From Methylobacterium sp. (lineage in GTDB: Bacteria > Pseudomonadota > Alphaproteobacteria > Rhizobiales > Beijerinckiaceae): a DNA stretch of 53,368 bases. The DNA lies in assembly GCF_028290105.1 (NCBI RefSeq), contig NZ_JAQGKL010000189.1, forward strand, positions 1 through 53,368. The letters run 5' to 3'. Positions 7,678 to 17,917 of this stretch are shown in pieces. The notes beneath the pieces were generated by a model. That model was not told the DNA's origin. It did not search any database and saw only the letters and a program-made list of their open reading frames with translations. Position 1 is the stretch's first letter, and each line of letters opens with the position of its first letter. A program made the position numbers and the translations under genes.

Positions 7678-10524
7678 ATGACCACCGACCGCTACGACCC
7701 CCACGACTTCGCCAACCGCCGCCATATCGGCCCGACGACGCTGGAAATCGACGCGATGCTCGGCGTCGTGGGCGCCGAAAGCCTGCACGCCCTGATGGAC
7801 GAGACCCTGCCGGCCGACATCCGCCAGGCCGAGCGTCTGGATTTCGGGGTCGCCATGACCGAGCGCCGGGTCATCGAGCACATGCGCGGCATCGCCGACC
7901 GCAACCGGCTCCTCGTGTCGCTGATCGGCCAGGGCTACCACGGCACCACGATGCCGCCGGTGATCCAGCGCAACATCTTCGAGAACCCGGCCTGGTACAC
8001 CGCCTATTCGCCCTACCAGCCCGAGATCAGCCAGGGCCGCCTCGAGGCGCTCCTGAACTTCCAGACCCTGGTCTGCGACCTGACAGGCCTCGACATCGCC
8101 AACGCCTCGCTGCTGGACGAGGCCACCGCCGCGGCGGAGGCCATGGGCATGGCCCAGCGCATTTCCGCGAACGGAAAGACGGCGTTCTTCGTCGATGCCG
8201 AGTGCCTGCCCCAGACCATCGCGGTTCTGCGTACCCGCGCGGCGCCCCTCGGCTGGGAGATCGTGGTCGGCGATCCGGCGACCGATCTCGACCCCGCCCG
8301 AGTCTTCGGCGCGATCTTCCAGTATCCCGGCGTCTGCGGCGGGATTTCGGACCTGACGCAGCCCATCGCGGCCCTGCACGCGGCCGGCGCGGTGGCCGTG
8401 GTGGCGGCCGACCCGCTGGCGCTGACGCTCCTCACGTCGCCGGGCGAGATGGGCGCCGATATCGCCATCGGCTCCATGCAGCGCTACGGCGTGCCGATGG
8501 GCTATGGCGGCCCGCACGCCGCCTACATGGCGACCCGCGATGCGCACAAGCGCACCCTGCCGGGGCGCCTCGTCGGCGTCTCGGTGGATGCGCGCGGCAA
8601 CCGCGCCTATCGCCTCGCGCTCCAGACCCGCGAGCAGCATATCCGCCGCGAGAAGGCGACCTCGAACATCTGCACCGCGCAGGTGCTGCTCGCGGTCATC
8701 GCCGGCATGTACGCGGTGTTCCACGGCCCCCGCGGGCTGAAAGCCATCGCGGCCCGTGTCCACCGCGACGCGGTGCGCCTCGCCGCAGGCCTGGAGACCC
8801 TCGGGTTCACGGTGGAGCCGAAGCACTTCTTCGACACGATCACCGTGCGGGTCGGCGCGTTCCAGGGCCTGATCCTCGCTCATGCCGTGGCCAACGGCGT
8901 CAACCTGCGAAAGGTGGGCACCGACCGCATCGGCATCACCCTGGACGAGCGCACCCGGCCGGACATCCTCCAGGCGGTGTGGCGCGCCTTCGGGGCGACG
9001 GACCTCGCCTATGACGAGACCTGGCCCGAGGCCCGCATCCCCGAGGCCCTGGTGCGGACATCCCCGTATCTCACGCATCCGATCTTCCACATGAACCGGG
9101 CCGAGAGCGAGATGACGCGCTACATGCGCCGCCTCGCGGACCGCGATCTGGCGCTGGACCGGGCGATGATCCCGCTGGGCTCCTGCACCATGAAGCTCAA
9201 CGCCACCGCCGAGATGCTCCCGGTATCCTGGCCGGAATTCGCGGAGATCCACCCCTTCGTGCCGGCGGACCAGGCCCTCGGCTACCGGGCGCTCATCGAC
9301 GATCTGTCCGATAAACTCTGCGCCATCACCGGCTACGACGCGATCTCGATGCAGCCGAATTCCGGCGCGCAGGGCGAATATGCGGGTCTGCTCGCCATCC
9401 GGGCCTATCACCTGTCGCGGGAGGAGGCACACCGCACCGTTTGCCTCATCCCGTCCTCGGCCCACGGCACCAACCCCGCCTCGGCACAGATGTGCGGCAT
9501 GAGCGTCGTGGTGGTCGGCGCCGACGCGCAGGGCAATGTCGATCTGGCCGACTTCCGGAAGAAGGCGGACCTGCACGGCGAAAAGCTCGCCGCCTGCATG
9601 ATCACCTATCCGTCGACGCACGGGGTGTTCGAGGTTCAGGTCCGCGCGATCTGCGACATCGTCCATGCCCATGGCGGGCAAGTCTACCTGGACGGCGCCA
9701 ACCTCAACGCCCTGGTGGGTCTCGCCCGGCCGGGCGACATTGGCGCCGACGTCAGCCACCTCAACCTGCACAAGACCTTCTGCATTCCCCATGGCGGCGG
9801 CGGCCCCGGCATGGGCCCGATCGGCGTCAAGGCGCACCTGATCCCGTTCCTGCCCTCCGATCCGCGGACGGGCGAAGAGGGCGCGGTCTCGGCCGCCCCC
9901 TACGGCTCGGCCTCGATCCTGCCGATCTCCTGGAGCTACGTCCTGCTCATGGGCGGGCGCGGACTGACGCAGGCGACCCGCATCGCCATCCTCAACGCCA
10001 ACTACATCGCCGCTCGCCTCTCGGGCGCCTATCCGGTGCTGTATTCCGGCGCGCAGGGGCGTGTGGCGCATGAATGCATCATCGACGTGCGGCCCTTCCA
10101 GAAGAGCGCCGGCATCAGCGTCGACGACATCGCCAAGCGCCTGATCGATTGCGGCTTCCATCCGCCGACCATGTCCTGGCCGGTGGCCGGCACCCTGATG
10201 ATCGAGCCCACCGAATCCGAGACCAAGGGCGAGATCGACCGCTTCTGCGAGGCCATGCTGGCGATCCGCGAGGAAATCCGCGCCATCGAGGACGGGCGGA
10301 TGGACCGGGCGAACAACCCCTTGAAGCACGCGCCCCACACCGTGCGCGATCTCGTGGGCACCTGGGAGCGCCCGTACTCGCGCGAGGCCGCCTGCTTCCC
10401 CTCGGGCAGCCTCGGGATGGACAAGTACTGGCCGCCGATCAACCGCGTCGACAACGCCTACGGCGACCGCAACCTCGTCTGCTCCTGCCCGCCGGTGGAC
10501 GCGTACAGCGAGGCGGCGGAGTAG
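7678..10524 (+). CDS. gcvP: Glycine dehydrogenase (decarboxylating), P protein
   Basis: A 948-residue single-chain P protein, a fusion of the two halves found as separate subunits in some bacteria. It is a pyridoxal-phosphate enzyme that decarboxylates glycine and passes the aminomethyl group to lipoyl-GcvH. The PLP-binding lysine is Lys699 in L-N-L-H-K-T-F, followed by [10 protein letters not shown]. The N-terminus shows R-R-H-I-G-P and the Q-G-Y-H-G-T motif, and [12 protein letters not shown] is typical. The ATG at 7678 gives the usual M-T-T-D start; an open extension to 7633 looks unrelated. Last gene of the glycine-induced operon; with GcvT and GcvH it feeds one-carbon units to folate. 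Confidence 0.97.
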   Translation: MTTDRYDPHDFANRRHIGPTTLEIDAMLGVVGAESLHALMDETLPADIRQAERLDFGVAMTERRVIEHMRGIADRNRLLVSLIGQGYHGTTMPPVIQRNIFENPAWYTAYSPYQPEISQGRLEALLNFQTLVCDLTGLDIANASLLDEATAAAEAMGMAQRISANGKTAFFVDAECLPQTIAVLRTRAAPLGWEIVVGDPATDLDPARVFGAIFQYPGVCGGISDLTQPIAALHAAGAVAVVAADPLALTLLTSPGEMGADIAIGSMQRYGVPMGYGGPHAAYMATRDAHKRTLPGRLVGVSVDARGNRAYRLALQTREQHIRREKATSNICTAQVLLAVIAGMYAVFHGPRGLKAIAARVHRDAVRLAAGLETLGFTVEPKHFFDTITVRVGAFQGLILAHAVANGVNLRKVGTDRIGITLDERTRPDILQAVWRAFGATDLAYDETWPEARIPEALVRTSPYLTHPIFHMNRAESEMTRYMRRLADRDLALDRAMIPLGSCTMKLNATAEMLPVSWPEFAEIHPFVPADQALGYRALIDDLSDKLCAITGYDAISMQPNSGAQGEYAGLLAIRAYHLSREEAHRTVCLIPSSAHGTNPASAQMCGMSVVVVGADAQGNVDLADFRKKADLHGEKLAACMITYPSTHGVFEVQVRAICDIVHAHGGQVYLDGANLNALVGLARPGDIGADVSHLNLHKTFCIPHGGGGPGMGPIGVKAHLIPFLPSDPRTGEEGAVSAAPYGSASILPISWSYVLLMGGRGLTQATRIAILNANYIAARLSGAYPVLYSGAQGRVAHECIIDVRPFQKSAGISVDDIAKRLIDCGFHPPTMSWPVAGTLMIEPTESETKGEIDRFCEAMLAIREEIRAIEDGRMDRANNPLKHAPHTVRDLVGTWERPYSREAACFPSGSLGMDKYWPPINRVDNAYGDRNLVCSCPPVDAYSEAAE

Positions 10525-10537
10525 AGGGCGTCGCGCA

Positions 10538-10586
10538 CGCCGGTGCCCGTTCCCCTATTGCCTGTGGGCGGGAGCGGGCACCGGCG
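10538..10586. terminator. Long inverted repeat after gcvP
   Basis: A 17 bp stem with one G-T pair: CGCCGGTGCCCGTTCCC (10538-10554) against GGGAGCGGGCACCGGCG (10570-10586), with a 15-base loop. It begins 14 bases after the gcvP stop. There is no T run, so this could be a strong transcript-end stabiliser or terminator for the gcv operon. Confidence 0.6.
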
Positions 10587-10608
10587 CGGTGGCGTGATAC
10601 CCTTCGCC

Positions 10609-11121
10609 ATGTCCGAGACCCGCTACACGATCCTCGCGAGCCCGATCGGGCCCCTCGTCCTCGCGGGCGTGGATGGGCGGCTGGCCTGCATCGGCTTTCC
10701 GTCGGGCAAGGGCGCGGTGACGCCCAAATCCGATTGGCACCGGGACGACGCGGCCTTCGCGGAGGCGCGAGCCCAGCTCGGCGCCTATTTCGCCGGGCGC
10801 CTGACGCGGTTCGACCTCGCGCTGGCCCCGCGCGGCACGCCGTTCCAGCTTCAGGTCTGGCAGGCCCTCACGGAAATCCCGCCCGGCGAAACGATCGCCT
10901 ACGGCGAACTCGCCCGGCGCATCGGTCGACCGAACGCGAGCCGGGCGGTGGGGGCGGCCAACGGCGCCAATCCACTGCCCATCGTCGTGCCGTGCCACCG
11001 GGTGATCGGCGCCGGGGGTGCATTGACGGGCTTTGCCGGCGGCCTCGAGACCAAGCGCTTCCTGCTGGCGCTGGAACGCGGCCGGCATACCGCGCCCCGG
11101 GAACAAATGAGCCTCCTGTGA
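10609..11121 (+). CDS. ogt: Methylated-DNA-[protein]-cysteine S-methyltransferase
   Basis: A 170-residue suicide repair protein that moves the methyl group from O6-methylguanine or O4-methylthymine to its own cysteine. The acceptor is Cys129 in the V-P-C-H-R-V-I-G motif, preceded by the DNA-binding helix F-Q-x-Q-V-W-x-A-L and the arginine finger region in A-x-R-I-G-R-P-N-A-S-R-A-V-G. An N-terminal ribonuclease-like domain is present, as in Ogt, with no AdaA domain. The ATG at 10609 gives MSETRYTIL, the usual start; upstream codons look non-coding. It follows gcvP by 84 bases, across a long hairpin, so it is probably a separate unit. Confidence 0.93.
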   Translation: MSETRYTILASPIGPLVLAGVDGRLACIGFPSGKGAVTPKSDWHRDDAAFAEARAQLGAYFAGRLTRFDLALAPRGTPFQLQVWQALTEIPPGETIAYGELARRIGRPNASRAVGAANGANPLPIVVPCHRVIGAGGALTGFAGGLETKRFLLALERGRHTAPREQMSLL

Positions 11122-11128
11122 CGGCGCC

Positions 11129-11851
11129 CTATTTCGGCAGCGCGTAGATGTTCACGTCGAGCTTCTCGTCCGCCTTGTCATTCAGGTCCGTGACGTATTC
11201 CTCGATGAACTTGTCCTGCACCACCACGTCCTTGGCATCGAGATAGGCGGTCAGGGTCTCGTAGGTGCCGTCGATCTCGTCGTAGGAGCCCTTGTGGGGG
11301 AAGCGGAGCGCCCGCCCGCTCGGCGTCGTGCCGAAGCGCAGGCCGTCGGATTCCGCGGGCTTGGGGTCCGGCATCGCCGCGATCGGGATCATCGCGTCGT
11401 ACTGGAAGCCGTCGTCGTCGGTCTTGGCGAAGACCGCGATCGGCCGGCCGACGGGCTGGATGCCGGCCTTGGCGAGATCCGCTTCGATGCGCTGGAAGGC
11501 GGCCTTGAGGCTCGGCACCGCCTCTTCCCACTTGGCGCGCCCCGCGAGGATCGCGGCGGGCTTGGCGGGCAGCGAGACCTCGTCGACGTCGTTGGCATCG
11601 CCCGGCGTCGCCACCAGGGTCTGGCGGGGCGCGGCCGGTGGCGTGGCCGAGGGGGCCGCACCGGCCTGCGCCGGAACCGGGATATCCGGGATCGCGGGAT
11701 TCTTCGGGTCCGGATTGGTGGTGGTCGGCAGCGGGTTCGTGGCGGCCGGCGGCTGCGGCGTCGCGGCCGGCGCCTGGGCATGGACCGGGGCGGCGCAGGC
11801 GACCGAGAGAGCGAGGCACCCGGCGAGCAACGTGGGACGAGGGCGGGTCAA
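11129..11851 (-). CDS. Exported GyrI-like domain protein
   Basis: A 240-residue protein beginning, on a TTG start with GGAG eight bases upstream, with a signal peptide (LLAGCLALSVACAAPVHAQA). A proline-, threonine- and alanine-rich linker (~25-75) follows. The C-terminal 150 residues resemble the GyrI-like/AraC effector-binding domain: QPVGRPIAVF, FQYDAMIPI, F-P-H-K-G-S-Y-D-E-I-D-G-T-Y-E-T-L and the final E-E-Y-V-T-D-L and L-D-V-N-I-Y-A-L-P-K. GyrI-like domains normally bind small ligands in the cytoplasm, so an exported copy is unusual. It may be periplasmic or membrane-linked. No ATG is available near the signal peptide, so the TTG start is inference. It converges with ogt and is divergent from dapF. 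Confidence 0.75.
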   Translation of the reverse strand: MTRPRPTLLAGCLALSVACAAPVHAQAPAATPQPPAATNPLPTTTNPDPKNPAIPDIPVPAQAGAAPSATPPAAPRQTLVATPGDANDVDEVSLPAKPAAILAGRAKWEEAVPSLKAAFQRIEADLAKAGIQPVGRPIAVFAKTDDDGFQYDAMIPIAAMPDPKPAESDGLRFGTTPSGRALRFPHKGSYDEIDGTYETLTAYLDAKDVVVQDKFIEEYVTDLNDKADEKLDVNIYALPK

Positions 11852-12097
11852 GGGGCGGACTCCGGAAGGTCGCTGAGGCCGGGCGCCGCCGAATCGGACG
11901 GGCCCCGGACCATCCAGACACCGTAGTCGCGATGGCACGGGCCGGCGAGACGCCGCCGGTGCCGGTCCGCACGAAGCGCATCCGGCGCGGCGCTTCTGCA
12001 ACGCCGCAGCGCGCGCCGGCCCCGTGCGCGAGCGGTTGCTTTGGCCTATAGCCCTCACGGGCCTCCAACCCGGCGACAAGGACAGAGACACGGCCGC

Positions 12098-13006
12098 ATG
12101 AGCGAGCTTGCCCACCGACGGTTCCTGAAGATGCACGGCGCCGGCAACCGGATCGTGGTGCTGGATCTGCGCGGCACGTCCGCCCGGGTCTCGGCGGAGG
12201 AGGCGCGCGCGATCGCGCGGCATCCGCGCTCGGCCTTCGACCAGCTCATGGTCATCCACGACCCACGTGCGCCCGGCACCGACGCGTCCTTGCGCATCTA
12301 CAACACCGACGGCTCGGAATCCGGCGCCTGCGGGAACGGCACGCGCTGCGTCGCCTACGCCATGCTCGACGACCCCGCCATGGCGCGCCCCGCCGAGAGC
12401 GGGCGGCTGACCCTGGAGACGCAAGGGGGTCTGGTGGGCGTCAAGCGCGTCTCAGAGCGCTCCTTCACCGTCGACATGGGCCGGCCGAAGCTCGCCTGGG
12501 ACGAGATCCCCCTGGCCGAGCCGTTCCAGGATACCCGCCGGATCGAACTCCAGATCGGTCCCATCGACGATCCGGTCCTGCATTCCCCGGGCGTCGTCAA
12601 CATGGGCAACCCGCACGCGATCTTCTTCGTGGAGCGCGACCCCGACACCTACGACCTCGCCCGCATCGGCCCGATGCTGGAGAACCATCCGATCTTCCCC
12701 GAGCGCGCCAACATCTCGATCGCGCAGGTGCTGGGGCCGGACCGGATCAAGCTGCGGGTCTGGGAGCGCGGCGCCGGGCTGACGCTCGCCTGCGGCACCG
12801 CCGCCTGCGCCAGCGTCGTGGCGGCCGCGCGCCTGCGCATGATCGGGCGGGGCGCCACCGTGAGCCTGCCCGGCGGCGACCTCGTCATCGAGTGGCGCGC
12901 GGACGACCACGTGCTGATGACCGGACCGGTGGCGCTGGAATGGGACGGCAGCTTCCCGCCCGACATCTTCTCGCCGGACGGCGCCGCATGCGAAGACCCG
13001 AACTGA
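12098..13006 (+). CDS. dapF: Diaminopimelate epimerase
   Basis: A 302-residue PLP-independent epimerase that converts LL-diaminopimelate to the meso form for lysine and peptidoglycan synthesis. The two catalytic cysteines are Cys78 in [10 protein letters not shown] and Cys232 in L-A-C-G-T-A-A-C, and M-G-N-P-H is also conserved. The start F-L-K-M-H-G-A-G-N is diagnostic. The ATG at 12098 was chosen; an open frame to 12041 adds basic residues that look spurious. It is followed after a single base by mtaB, so the two are probably translated together. The dapF-mtaB-ftsY order is common in alphaproteobacteria. Confidence 0.96.
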   Translation: MSELAHRRFLKMHGAGNRIVVLDLRGTSARVSAEEARAIARHPRSAFDQLMVIHDPRAPGTDASLRIYNTDGSESGACGNGTRCVAYAMLDDPAMARPAESGRLTLETQGGLVGVKRVSERSFTVDMGRPKLAWDEIPLAEPFQDTRRIELQIGPIDDPVLHSPGVVNMGNPHAIFFVERDPDTYDLARIGPMLENHPIFPERANISIAQVLGPDRIKLRVWERGAGLTLACGTAACASVVAAARLRMIGRGATVSLPGGDLVIEWRADDHVLMTGPVALEWDGSFPPDIFSPDGAACEDPN

Positions 13007-13007
13007 T

Positions 13008-14252
13008 ATGGCGGTGGAGACCCTGACATTCGGCTGCCGCCTCAACACCGTCGAGTCGGAGGTGATGCGCGGGCACGCCGAGACGGGGGCAGCCACCCGC
13101 GACCTCGTCATCGTCAACACCTGCGCGGTGACGGCGGAGGCCGGGCGCCAGGCGCGAAAGGCCATCCGCAGGCTAGCGCGCGAGCGGCCGGCCGCCGAGA
13201 TCGTGGTGACGGGCTGCGGCGCGCAGGTGGAGACCGCCGATTACGCCGCGATGCCGGAGGTCGCCCGACTCGTCGGTAACGACGCGAAGAGCCGGGCGGA
13301 CACCTGGTCCCGGCCGGGCCCGCCGGAGGCGCGCGCCGAGGTGGACGACATCATGGCGGTGCGCCACGCCGCGCCCACCCGGATCGCGGGCATGGCCGGG
13401 CACACCCGCGCCTTCGTGCCCGTGCAGAACGGCTGCGACCACCGCTGCACCTTCTGCGTGATTCCCTTCGGCCGCGGCAATTCCCGCTCCGTCGCGCTGG
13501 GCGATGTGGTCGAACAGGTGACGCGCATCGTCGAGGCGGGCGGGCGCGAGGTGGTACTCACCGGCGTCGACCTCACCGCGTACGGCCGGGATCTCATCGT
13601 CGGCTCGACCCTCGGCGGCCTCGTCCAGGCCATCCTCGCCCGCGTACCGGGGCTCGGGCGCCTGCGCCTCTCCTCGATCGATTCCATCGAGGCGGATGGG
13701 GCCCTGATGGAGGCGATCGCCGGCGAGGCGCGGTTGATGCCGCATTTCCACCTCTCGCTGCAGGCCGGCGACGATCTGATCCTGAAGCGGATGAAGCGGC
13801 GCCACGCCCGCACCGACGCGATCCGTTTCTGCGAGGCTGTGCGCGGAATGCGCGCCGACGCGGTGTTCGGCGCGGACCTGATCGCGGGCTTTCCCACCGA
13901 GACCGAGGCACAGTTCGCCCGATCCCTCGACCTCGTGGCCGATTGCGGGCTGACGCACCTCCACGTCTTTCCGTATTCCCCCCGGCCGGGCACCCCCGCC
14001 GCGCGGATGCCGCCCGTGCCGGGCGAAGTTGTGCGTGCGCGGGCCGCCCGCCTGCGGGAGGCCGGGGCCACGGCGCTGGCGGCGCATCTGGCGGGGGAGG
14101 TGGGCCGCACCCACCGGGTGCTCACCGAACGCGGCGGCCTCGGGCGAACCGAGGGATTCACGCCCGTGCGCCTGGCACCGGACACCCCGGCGGGTGTTTT
14201 TCGGGACGTGACCATCGCGGGCCATGACGGGCGCCTGCTGATCGCCGTGTGA
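13008..14252 (+). CDS. mtaB: tRNA t6A37 methylthiotransferase MtaB
   Basis: A 414-residue MiaB-family radical SAM enzyme that adds a methylthio group to t6A37 of tRNA reading ANN codons. The N-terminal UPF0004 domain has three cysteines, in F-G-C-R-L-N, V-N-T-C-A-V-T and V-T-G-C-G-A-Q, that hold the second iron-sulfur cluster, and the radical SAM cluster is C143-x3-C147-x2-C150 in C-D-H-R-C-T-F-C. The segments L-T-G-V-D-L-T-A-Y-G and L-S-L-Q-A-G-D-D follow, and a C-terminal TRAM-like domain. F-G-C-R-L-N rather than the MiaB start sorts it to MtaB. The ATG is one base after the dapF stop, which fits translational coupling. Confidence 0.94.
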   Translation: MAVETLTFGCRLNTVESEVMRGHAETGAATRDLVIVNTCAVTAEAGRQARKAIRRLARERPAAEIVVTGCGAQVETADYAAMPEVARLVGNDAKSRADTWSRPGPPEARAEVDDIMAVRHAAPTRIAGMAGHTRAFVPVQNGCDHRCTFCVIPFGRGNSRSVALGDVVEQVTRIVEAGGREVVLTGVDLTAYGRDLIVGSTLGGLVQAILARVPGLGRLRLSSIDSIEADGALMEAIAGEARLMPHFHLSLQAGDDLILKRMKRRHARTDAIRFCEAVRGMRADAVFGADLIAGFPTETEAQFARSLDLVADCGLTHLHVFPYSPRPGTPAARMPPVPGEVVRARAARLREAGATALAAHLAGEVGRTHRVLTERGGLGRTEGFTPVRLAPDTPAGVFRDVTIAGHDGRLLIAV

Positions 14253-14293
14253 GAGGGACGTCTGCGCAGGGGATCGTTGGACGCGCCGCGTGC

Positions 14294-15013
14294 TCACGGG
14301 GTGAGCGTGACGTCGTCCCCATGCCCGCATGCCGCGAGTCCCGCCCGCATATGCGCCGGGGCGGGCGCTTCGACACGGATGGGCGGTTTCTTCGGATAGA
14401 GCGGCAGGCTGAGGGCGCGGGCGTGAAGCTGCAGGCCGGGGCCACCATGGCGGGGCCCGGAGCCGTAGATCGGGTCGCCGAGGATCGGATAGCCCATCGC
14501 GGCGCAATGCACGCGGAGCTGGTGCGTGCGCCCGGTGACCGGCGAGAGGGCGAGCCAGGTCAGGCCATCGCCGCGCCCGATCACGGAGAAGCGGGTCAGG
14601 GCGGGATCGCCGGCCGGGTCGGCCTTCATCCACCAGGAGCGCGGATCGTCGGAGCGGCGGGCCAGCGCCAGGTCGATCGCGCCGGAATCCTGCGCCGGAC
14701 CGCCCTCCACCAGGGCCCAGTAGGTCTTTTCCACCGTGCCGCTCGCCGCAAACAGCTTGTTGAGGCGAGCGAGAGCCTTGGCGTGGCGCCCGAGCGCCAG
14801 GCAGCCGGAGGTGTCGCGATCGAGGCGGTGGGCCGCCTCGGGGCGCCGGGGCAGGCCGAAGCGCAGGGCATCGAGGTGATCGGTGAGGGTCTCGCCGCCC
14901 TTCGGCCCGGGATGGACGGGCAAACCCGCCGGCTTGTCGATGACGAGCACCAGGGCATCGCGGTAGAGGAGGCGCGCGCCTATGTCTGTTACGAGGGCAT
15001 CGGAAGGGGGCAT
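14294..15013 (-). CDS. RluA-family RNA pseudouridine synthase
   Basis: A 239-residue cytoplasmic enzyme that isomerises uridine in rRNA or tRNA. The catalytic aspartate is in the H-R-L-D-R-D-T-S-G signature (~residues 61-69), and L-V-I-D-K-P-A-G-L-P-V-H, T-G-R-T-H-Q-L-R-V-H and G-D-P-I-Y-G are the other conserved blocks. It lacks an N-terminal S4 domain, as in short RluA-like forms. The target site cannot be told from sequence. It lies between mtaB and ftsY on the opposite strand, only 41 bases from the ftsY start, and so interrupts an otherwise collinear block. Confidence 0.9.
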   Translation of the reverse strand: MPPSDALVTDIGARLLYRDALVLVIDKPAGLPVHPGPKGGETLTDHLDALRFGLPRRPEAAHRLDRDTSGCLALGRHAKALARLNKLFAASGTVEKTYWALVEGGPAQDSGAIDLALARRSDDPRSWWMKADPAGDPALTRFSVIGRGDGLTWLALSPVTGRTHQLRVHCAAMGYPILGDPIYGSGPRHGGPGLQLHARALSLPLYPKKPPIRVEAPAPAHMRAGLAACGHGDDVTLTP

Positions 15014-15054
15014 GCCCTCGCGCTAACCATGCCGGGTCCGGGGAGCAAGTGGGA

Positions 15055-16476
15055 ATGAGCGACGACAAGAGGCCGGGCTGGCTGCTGCGCAAGGTGTTCG
15101 GCACCAAGGAGGAGCCGCGCCCCGAGCCGGTGCCCGTGCAGCCGCCGGACCCCAAGCCCGCCTCGCCGCCCGTTCCCCAACCGGTGGTCGAGCCCGTCGC
15201 CCCGCCCCTCGAGTCGCCCGCCTCCCTCTCCGAGGGCCAGCCGGACTTCGCCACCGCCGCGACGGATGTCTCCCACGTCCCGCCCCCCCCGGGCGAGCCG
15301 GGCGAGGGCACGGGGGCAAAGAATGCCGTTCCCGACGAGCTCGAAGGCGCCGATCTCCAGCCCGTGGAGGGAGCCGAGGAGCGCCCGCCCGCGGGCACCG
15401 CCGGGGACGACCCGGGCCGCGGCGCGGAGGCCGCCGACACCACGACGCAAGCCTTCGCGCCCGAACCCGCGCGGGCTCCCGAGCCCGAACCCGAACCGGA
15501 GGTCTCGACACAGATCTTCATGCCGGAGCCCGAAGCGGGCGCGGAAGAGGCCAAGCGCGGCTGGTGGAGCCGGCTGACGGGGGGCATGAAGCGCACCTCC
15601 TCGGCGCTGACCGAGCGGGTCACGGGCCTGTTCACCAAGCGCAAGCTCGATGCGGATACGCTGGAGGAGCTCGAGGATGCCCTGATCCAGGCCGATTTCG
15701 GCATCGAGACCGCGATGCGGATCTCGGAGGCCGTCGGCAAGGGCCGCTACGAGAAGGGCATCTCGCCGGACGCGGTCCGCGAGATCCTGGCGGCCGAGGT
15801 CGAGCGCGCGCTCCTCCCCGTGGCGATCCCCTTCAGCATCGATACATCGAAGAAGCCGTTCGTGATCCTGATGATCGGGGTCAACGGCGCCGGCAAGACC
15901 ACCACCATCGGCAAGCTCGCGCTGAAGCTGAAGGCGGAGGGGCACTCGCTCATGCTCGCCGCCGGAGACACCTTCCGGGCGGCGGCCATCGAGCAGCTCA
16001 AGGTCTGGGGCCAACGCACGCAGACGCCCGTGATCGCCCGCGCGCAAGGGTCCGACGCGGCGGGCCTCGCCTACGACGCCTACGAGGCGGCCAAGGCGCA
16101 AGGCACCGACGTCCTCCTGATCGATACCGCCGGGCGGCTCCAGAACAAGGCCGGCCTGATGGCGGAACTGGAGAAGATCCTGCGGGTGATCCGCAAGATC
16201 GACCCGCAGGCGCCCCACGCCGTCCTGCTCGTCCTCGACGCCACCGTCGGCCAGAACGCGCTCAGCCAGGTCGAGCTGTTCTCGAAGGCCGCCAACGTCA
16301 CCGGCCTCGTGATGACCAAGCTCGACGGCACCGCGCGCGGCGGCATCCTTGTGGCCCTGGCGGCCAAGTTCGGCCTGCCCGTGCACTTCATCGGCGTCGG
16401 CGAGGGCGTCGAGGATCTGGAGCCCTTCGCGGCGCGGGATTTCGCCCGCGCCATCGCGGGGCTGGACGCGGACTGA
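15055..16476 (+). CDS. ftsY: Signal recognition particle receptor FtsY
   Basis: A 473-residue SRP receptor GTPase that, with Ffh and 4.5S RNA, targets nascent membrane proteins to SecYEG. The first ~180 residues are acidic and proline-rich with little structure (many E-P and P-E pairs). The N domain follows, then the G domain with G-V-N-G-A-G-K-T at residues 275-282, D-T-F-R-A-A-A, D-T-A-G-R and [10 protein letters not shown]. The long acidic N-terminus is common in alphaproteobacterial FtsY. GGGGAG lies eight bases before the ATG at 15055; a GTG two codons upstream is in frame but less likely. ispZ follows after 58 bases. Confidence 0.96.
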   Translation: MSDDKRPGWLLRKVFGTKEEPRPEPVPVQPPDPKPASPPVPQPVVEPVAPPLESPASLSEGQPDFATAATDVSHVPPPPGEPGEGTGAKNAVPDELEGADLQPVEGAEERPPAGTAGDDPGRGAEAADTTTQAFAPEPARAPEPEPEPEVSTQIFMPEPEAGAEEAKRGWWSRLTGGMKRTSSALTERVTGLFTKRKLDADTLEELEDALIQADFGIETAMRISEAVGKGRYEKGISPDAVREILAAEVERALLPVAIPFSIDTSKKPFVILMIGVNGAGKTTTIGKLALKLKAEGHSLMLAAGDTFRAAAIEQLKVWGQRTQTPVIARAQGSDAAGLAYDAYEAAKAQGTDVLLIDTAGRLQNKAGLMAELEKILRVIRKIDPQAPHAVLLVLDATVGQNALSQVELFSKAANVTGLVMTKLDGTARGGILVALAAKFGLPVHFIGVGEGVEDLEPFAARDFARAIAGLDAD

Positions 16477-16534
16477 CCTCGACCCGCACCCGCTGAAACG
16501 CCTTGTCACGGCCCGCCGGCGTTGCGACCTCTCT

Positions 16535-17164
16535 ATGATGGACCCCATGCAGATCGAAGCCGTCCCCCCGCGCCGCCACCTTCCGCCGCTTCTGAAGCTC
16601 GCCCTCGAGCTCGGGCCGCTGATGATCTTCTTCTTCGGCAACGCCTATGCCGAGCGCCTCGGCGTACACCCGGACCAGAAGCTGTTCGTGGCAACCGGGG
16701 TGTTCATCGCCGCCACCGTGGTGGCGCTGGCGATCCACTACGCGCTGATGCGGCGGCTGCCCATCATGCCGCTGGTGTCGGGCGTCGTGGTGGTGGTGTT
16801 CGGCGGGCTGACGCTCGCCCTGCAGGACAAGACGTTCATCATGATGAAGCCCACCATCGTGAATACGCTGTTCGGCCTCGTGCTGCTCGGCGGCCTCGCC
16901 TTCGGCAAGTCCCTGCTCTCGGTGGTGCTCGACTCGATGTTCGCTCTGACCGAGGACGGCTGGCGCAAGCTCACCTTCCGCTGGGGCCTGTTCTTCCTCG
17001 TGCTCGCCGTCATCAACGAGGTCGTGTGGCGCACCCAGACGGAGGATTTCTGGGTCAGCTTCAAGGTCTTCGGCATCATGCCGCTGACGATCGCCTTCGC
17101 GCTCGCCCAGACGCCCCTGCTGATGCGCCACGAGCGCAAGGAGCCCGGCGCCGGTCCGGTCTGA
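16535..17164 (+). CDS. ispZ: Inner membrane septation protein IspZ (YciB family)
   Basis: A 209-residue polytopic membrane protein with five or six hydrophobic segments. Marks include [10 protein letters not shown] at the start, the F-F-G-N-A-Y-A segment, [21 protein letters not shown] and [12 protein letters not shown]. The family affects septation and cell-envelope integrity, but its biochemistry is not settled. It follows ftsY and, in many alphaproteobacteria, is near ccm genes, as here. Two tandem ATG codons start the frame at 16535 with a third at 16547; no clear ribosome binding site chooses between them. Confidence 0.9.
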   Translation: MMDPMQIEAVPPRRHLPPLLKLALELGPLMIFFFGNAYAERLGVHPDQKLFVATGVFIAATVVALAIHYALMRRLPIMPLVSGVVVVVFGGLTLALQDKTFIMMKPTIVNTLFGLVLLGGLAFGKSLLSVVLDSMFALTEDGWRKLTFRWGLFFLVLAVINEVVWRTQTEDFWVSFKVFGIMPLTIAFALAQTPLLMRHERKEPGAGPV

Positions 17165-17188
17165 CGCCGTTCGACGGACAGAACCCCT

Positions 17189-17917
17189 TCAGGCGCAGGC
17201 GAGGATGCGGGCGTACTCGGCTTCCGGAACCCCGTAGCAGGCCCCGGCAATCGCCATGAGGACCGCGCGATCGCGGATTCCGATGCCGCCGCGCCGGGTC
17301 TTCAGGGCGCCGGCGAGTTCGAGCATGCGCAGGCCCGTGGTCACGCCCGCCCGGCGCACCCCCAGCATCAGCGACAGCAGTTCGTGGGTGAGGGGGAGAT
17401 CCTCGCGGTCGGCGCGGTCGTGGCACATCAGGAGCCAGCGGGCGAGGCGCTGCTCGATGGTGAATTGTGCGTTGCAGAGCGCGCCCTGCGCGAGTTGCAC
17501 GGCGAAGACCTGGGCATAGCGCAGCAGGTGCTCGTGCAGGGGCCGGCTGACCGTCAGGGTCCGGCGGAAGGCCTCGGCCTCGATGCACAGGGTCCGGCAG
17601 GGAACCTGCACGAGGGTGGTGTGGGGGGAGGCATCGACGCCGTTGAGCAAGGAAAGGCCGGTCATGCCCTCGGGCCCGACGATGGCTACCTCGGCCTGAG
17701 TTCCGTCGGTCGCGTGTGCCACCACGGACAGCATTCCGGGCTCTGGAAAGTGCACGGCGGCAACCGGTTCGCCGGGCGCCTCGAGGATCGCGCCCTGCTC
17801 GAAAGAACATCGGACGAGATAGGGACGAAGTCGGTCGAAATCCTGCGCCGAGAGCGCGCGAAGCAGCCGGTTGCGAATGTCAGATTGAACGACGAACGAC
17901 GTCACAACTCCAGCCAT
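17189..17917 (-). CDS. Crp/Fnr family transcriptional regulator (first copy)
   Basis: A cyclic-nucleotide-binding-like beta barrel (~20-120) followed by a C-terminal winged helix. The helix-turn-helix shows D-L-P-L-T-H-E-L-L-S-L-M-L-G-V-R-R-A-G-V-T, with R-L-A-R-W-L-L-M-C-H-D-R before it and Y-G-V-P-E-A-E-Y near the end. No FNR-type cysteine cluster is visible and the residues for cAMP binding are not clear, so the effector is unknown. It is 242 residues from the ATG at 17917; ATG 17944 and GTG 17989 are in-frame alternatives. The second copy, 18801-19517, shares the same signatures. Their facing flanks enclose AT-rich DNA. Confidence 0.85.
   Translation of the reverse strand: MAGVVTSFVVQSDIRNRLLRALSAQDFDRLRPYLVRCSFEQGAILEAPGEPVAAVHFPEPGMLSVVAHATDGTQAEVAIVGPEGMTGLSLLNGVDASPHTTLVQVPCRTLCIEAEAFRRTLTVSRPLHEHLLRYAQVFAVQLAQGALCNAQFTIEQRLARWLLMCHDRADREDLPLTHELLSLMLGVRRAGVTTGLRMLELAGALKTRRGGIGIRDRAVLMAIAGACYGVPEAEYARILACA

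Noticed and set aside
6363..9014. An 883-codon plus-strand frame overlapping gcvT, gcvH and gcvP
   Set aside because: It is the out-of-frame shadow of the glycine cleavage genes, arginine- and proline-rich with no conserved blocks.
6523..10338. A 1271-codon open frame on the minus strand opposite gcvT-gcvH-gcvP
   Set aside because: It is antisense to certain genes and shows no domain or motif; long antisense frames are common at this GC content.
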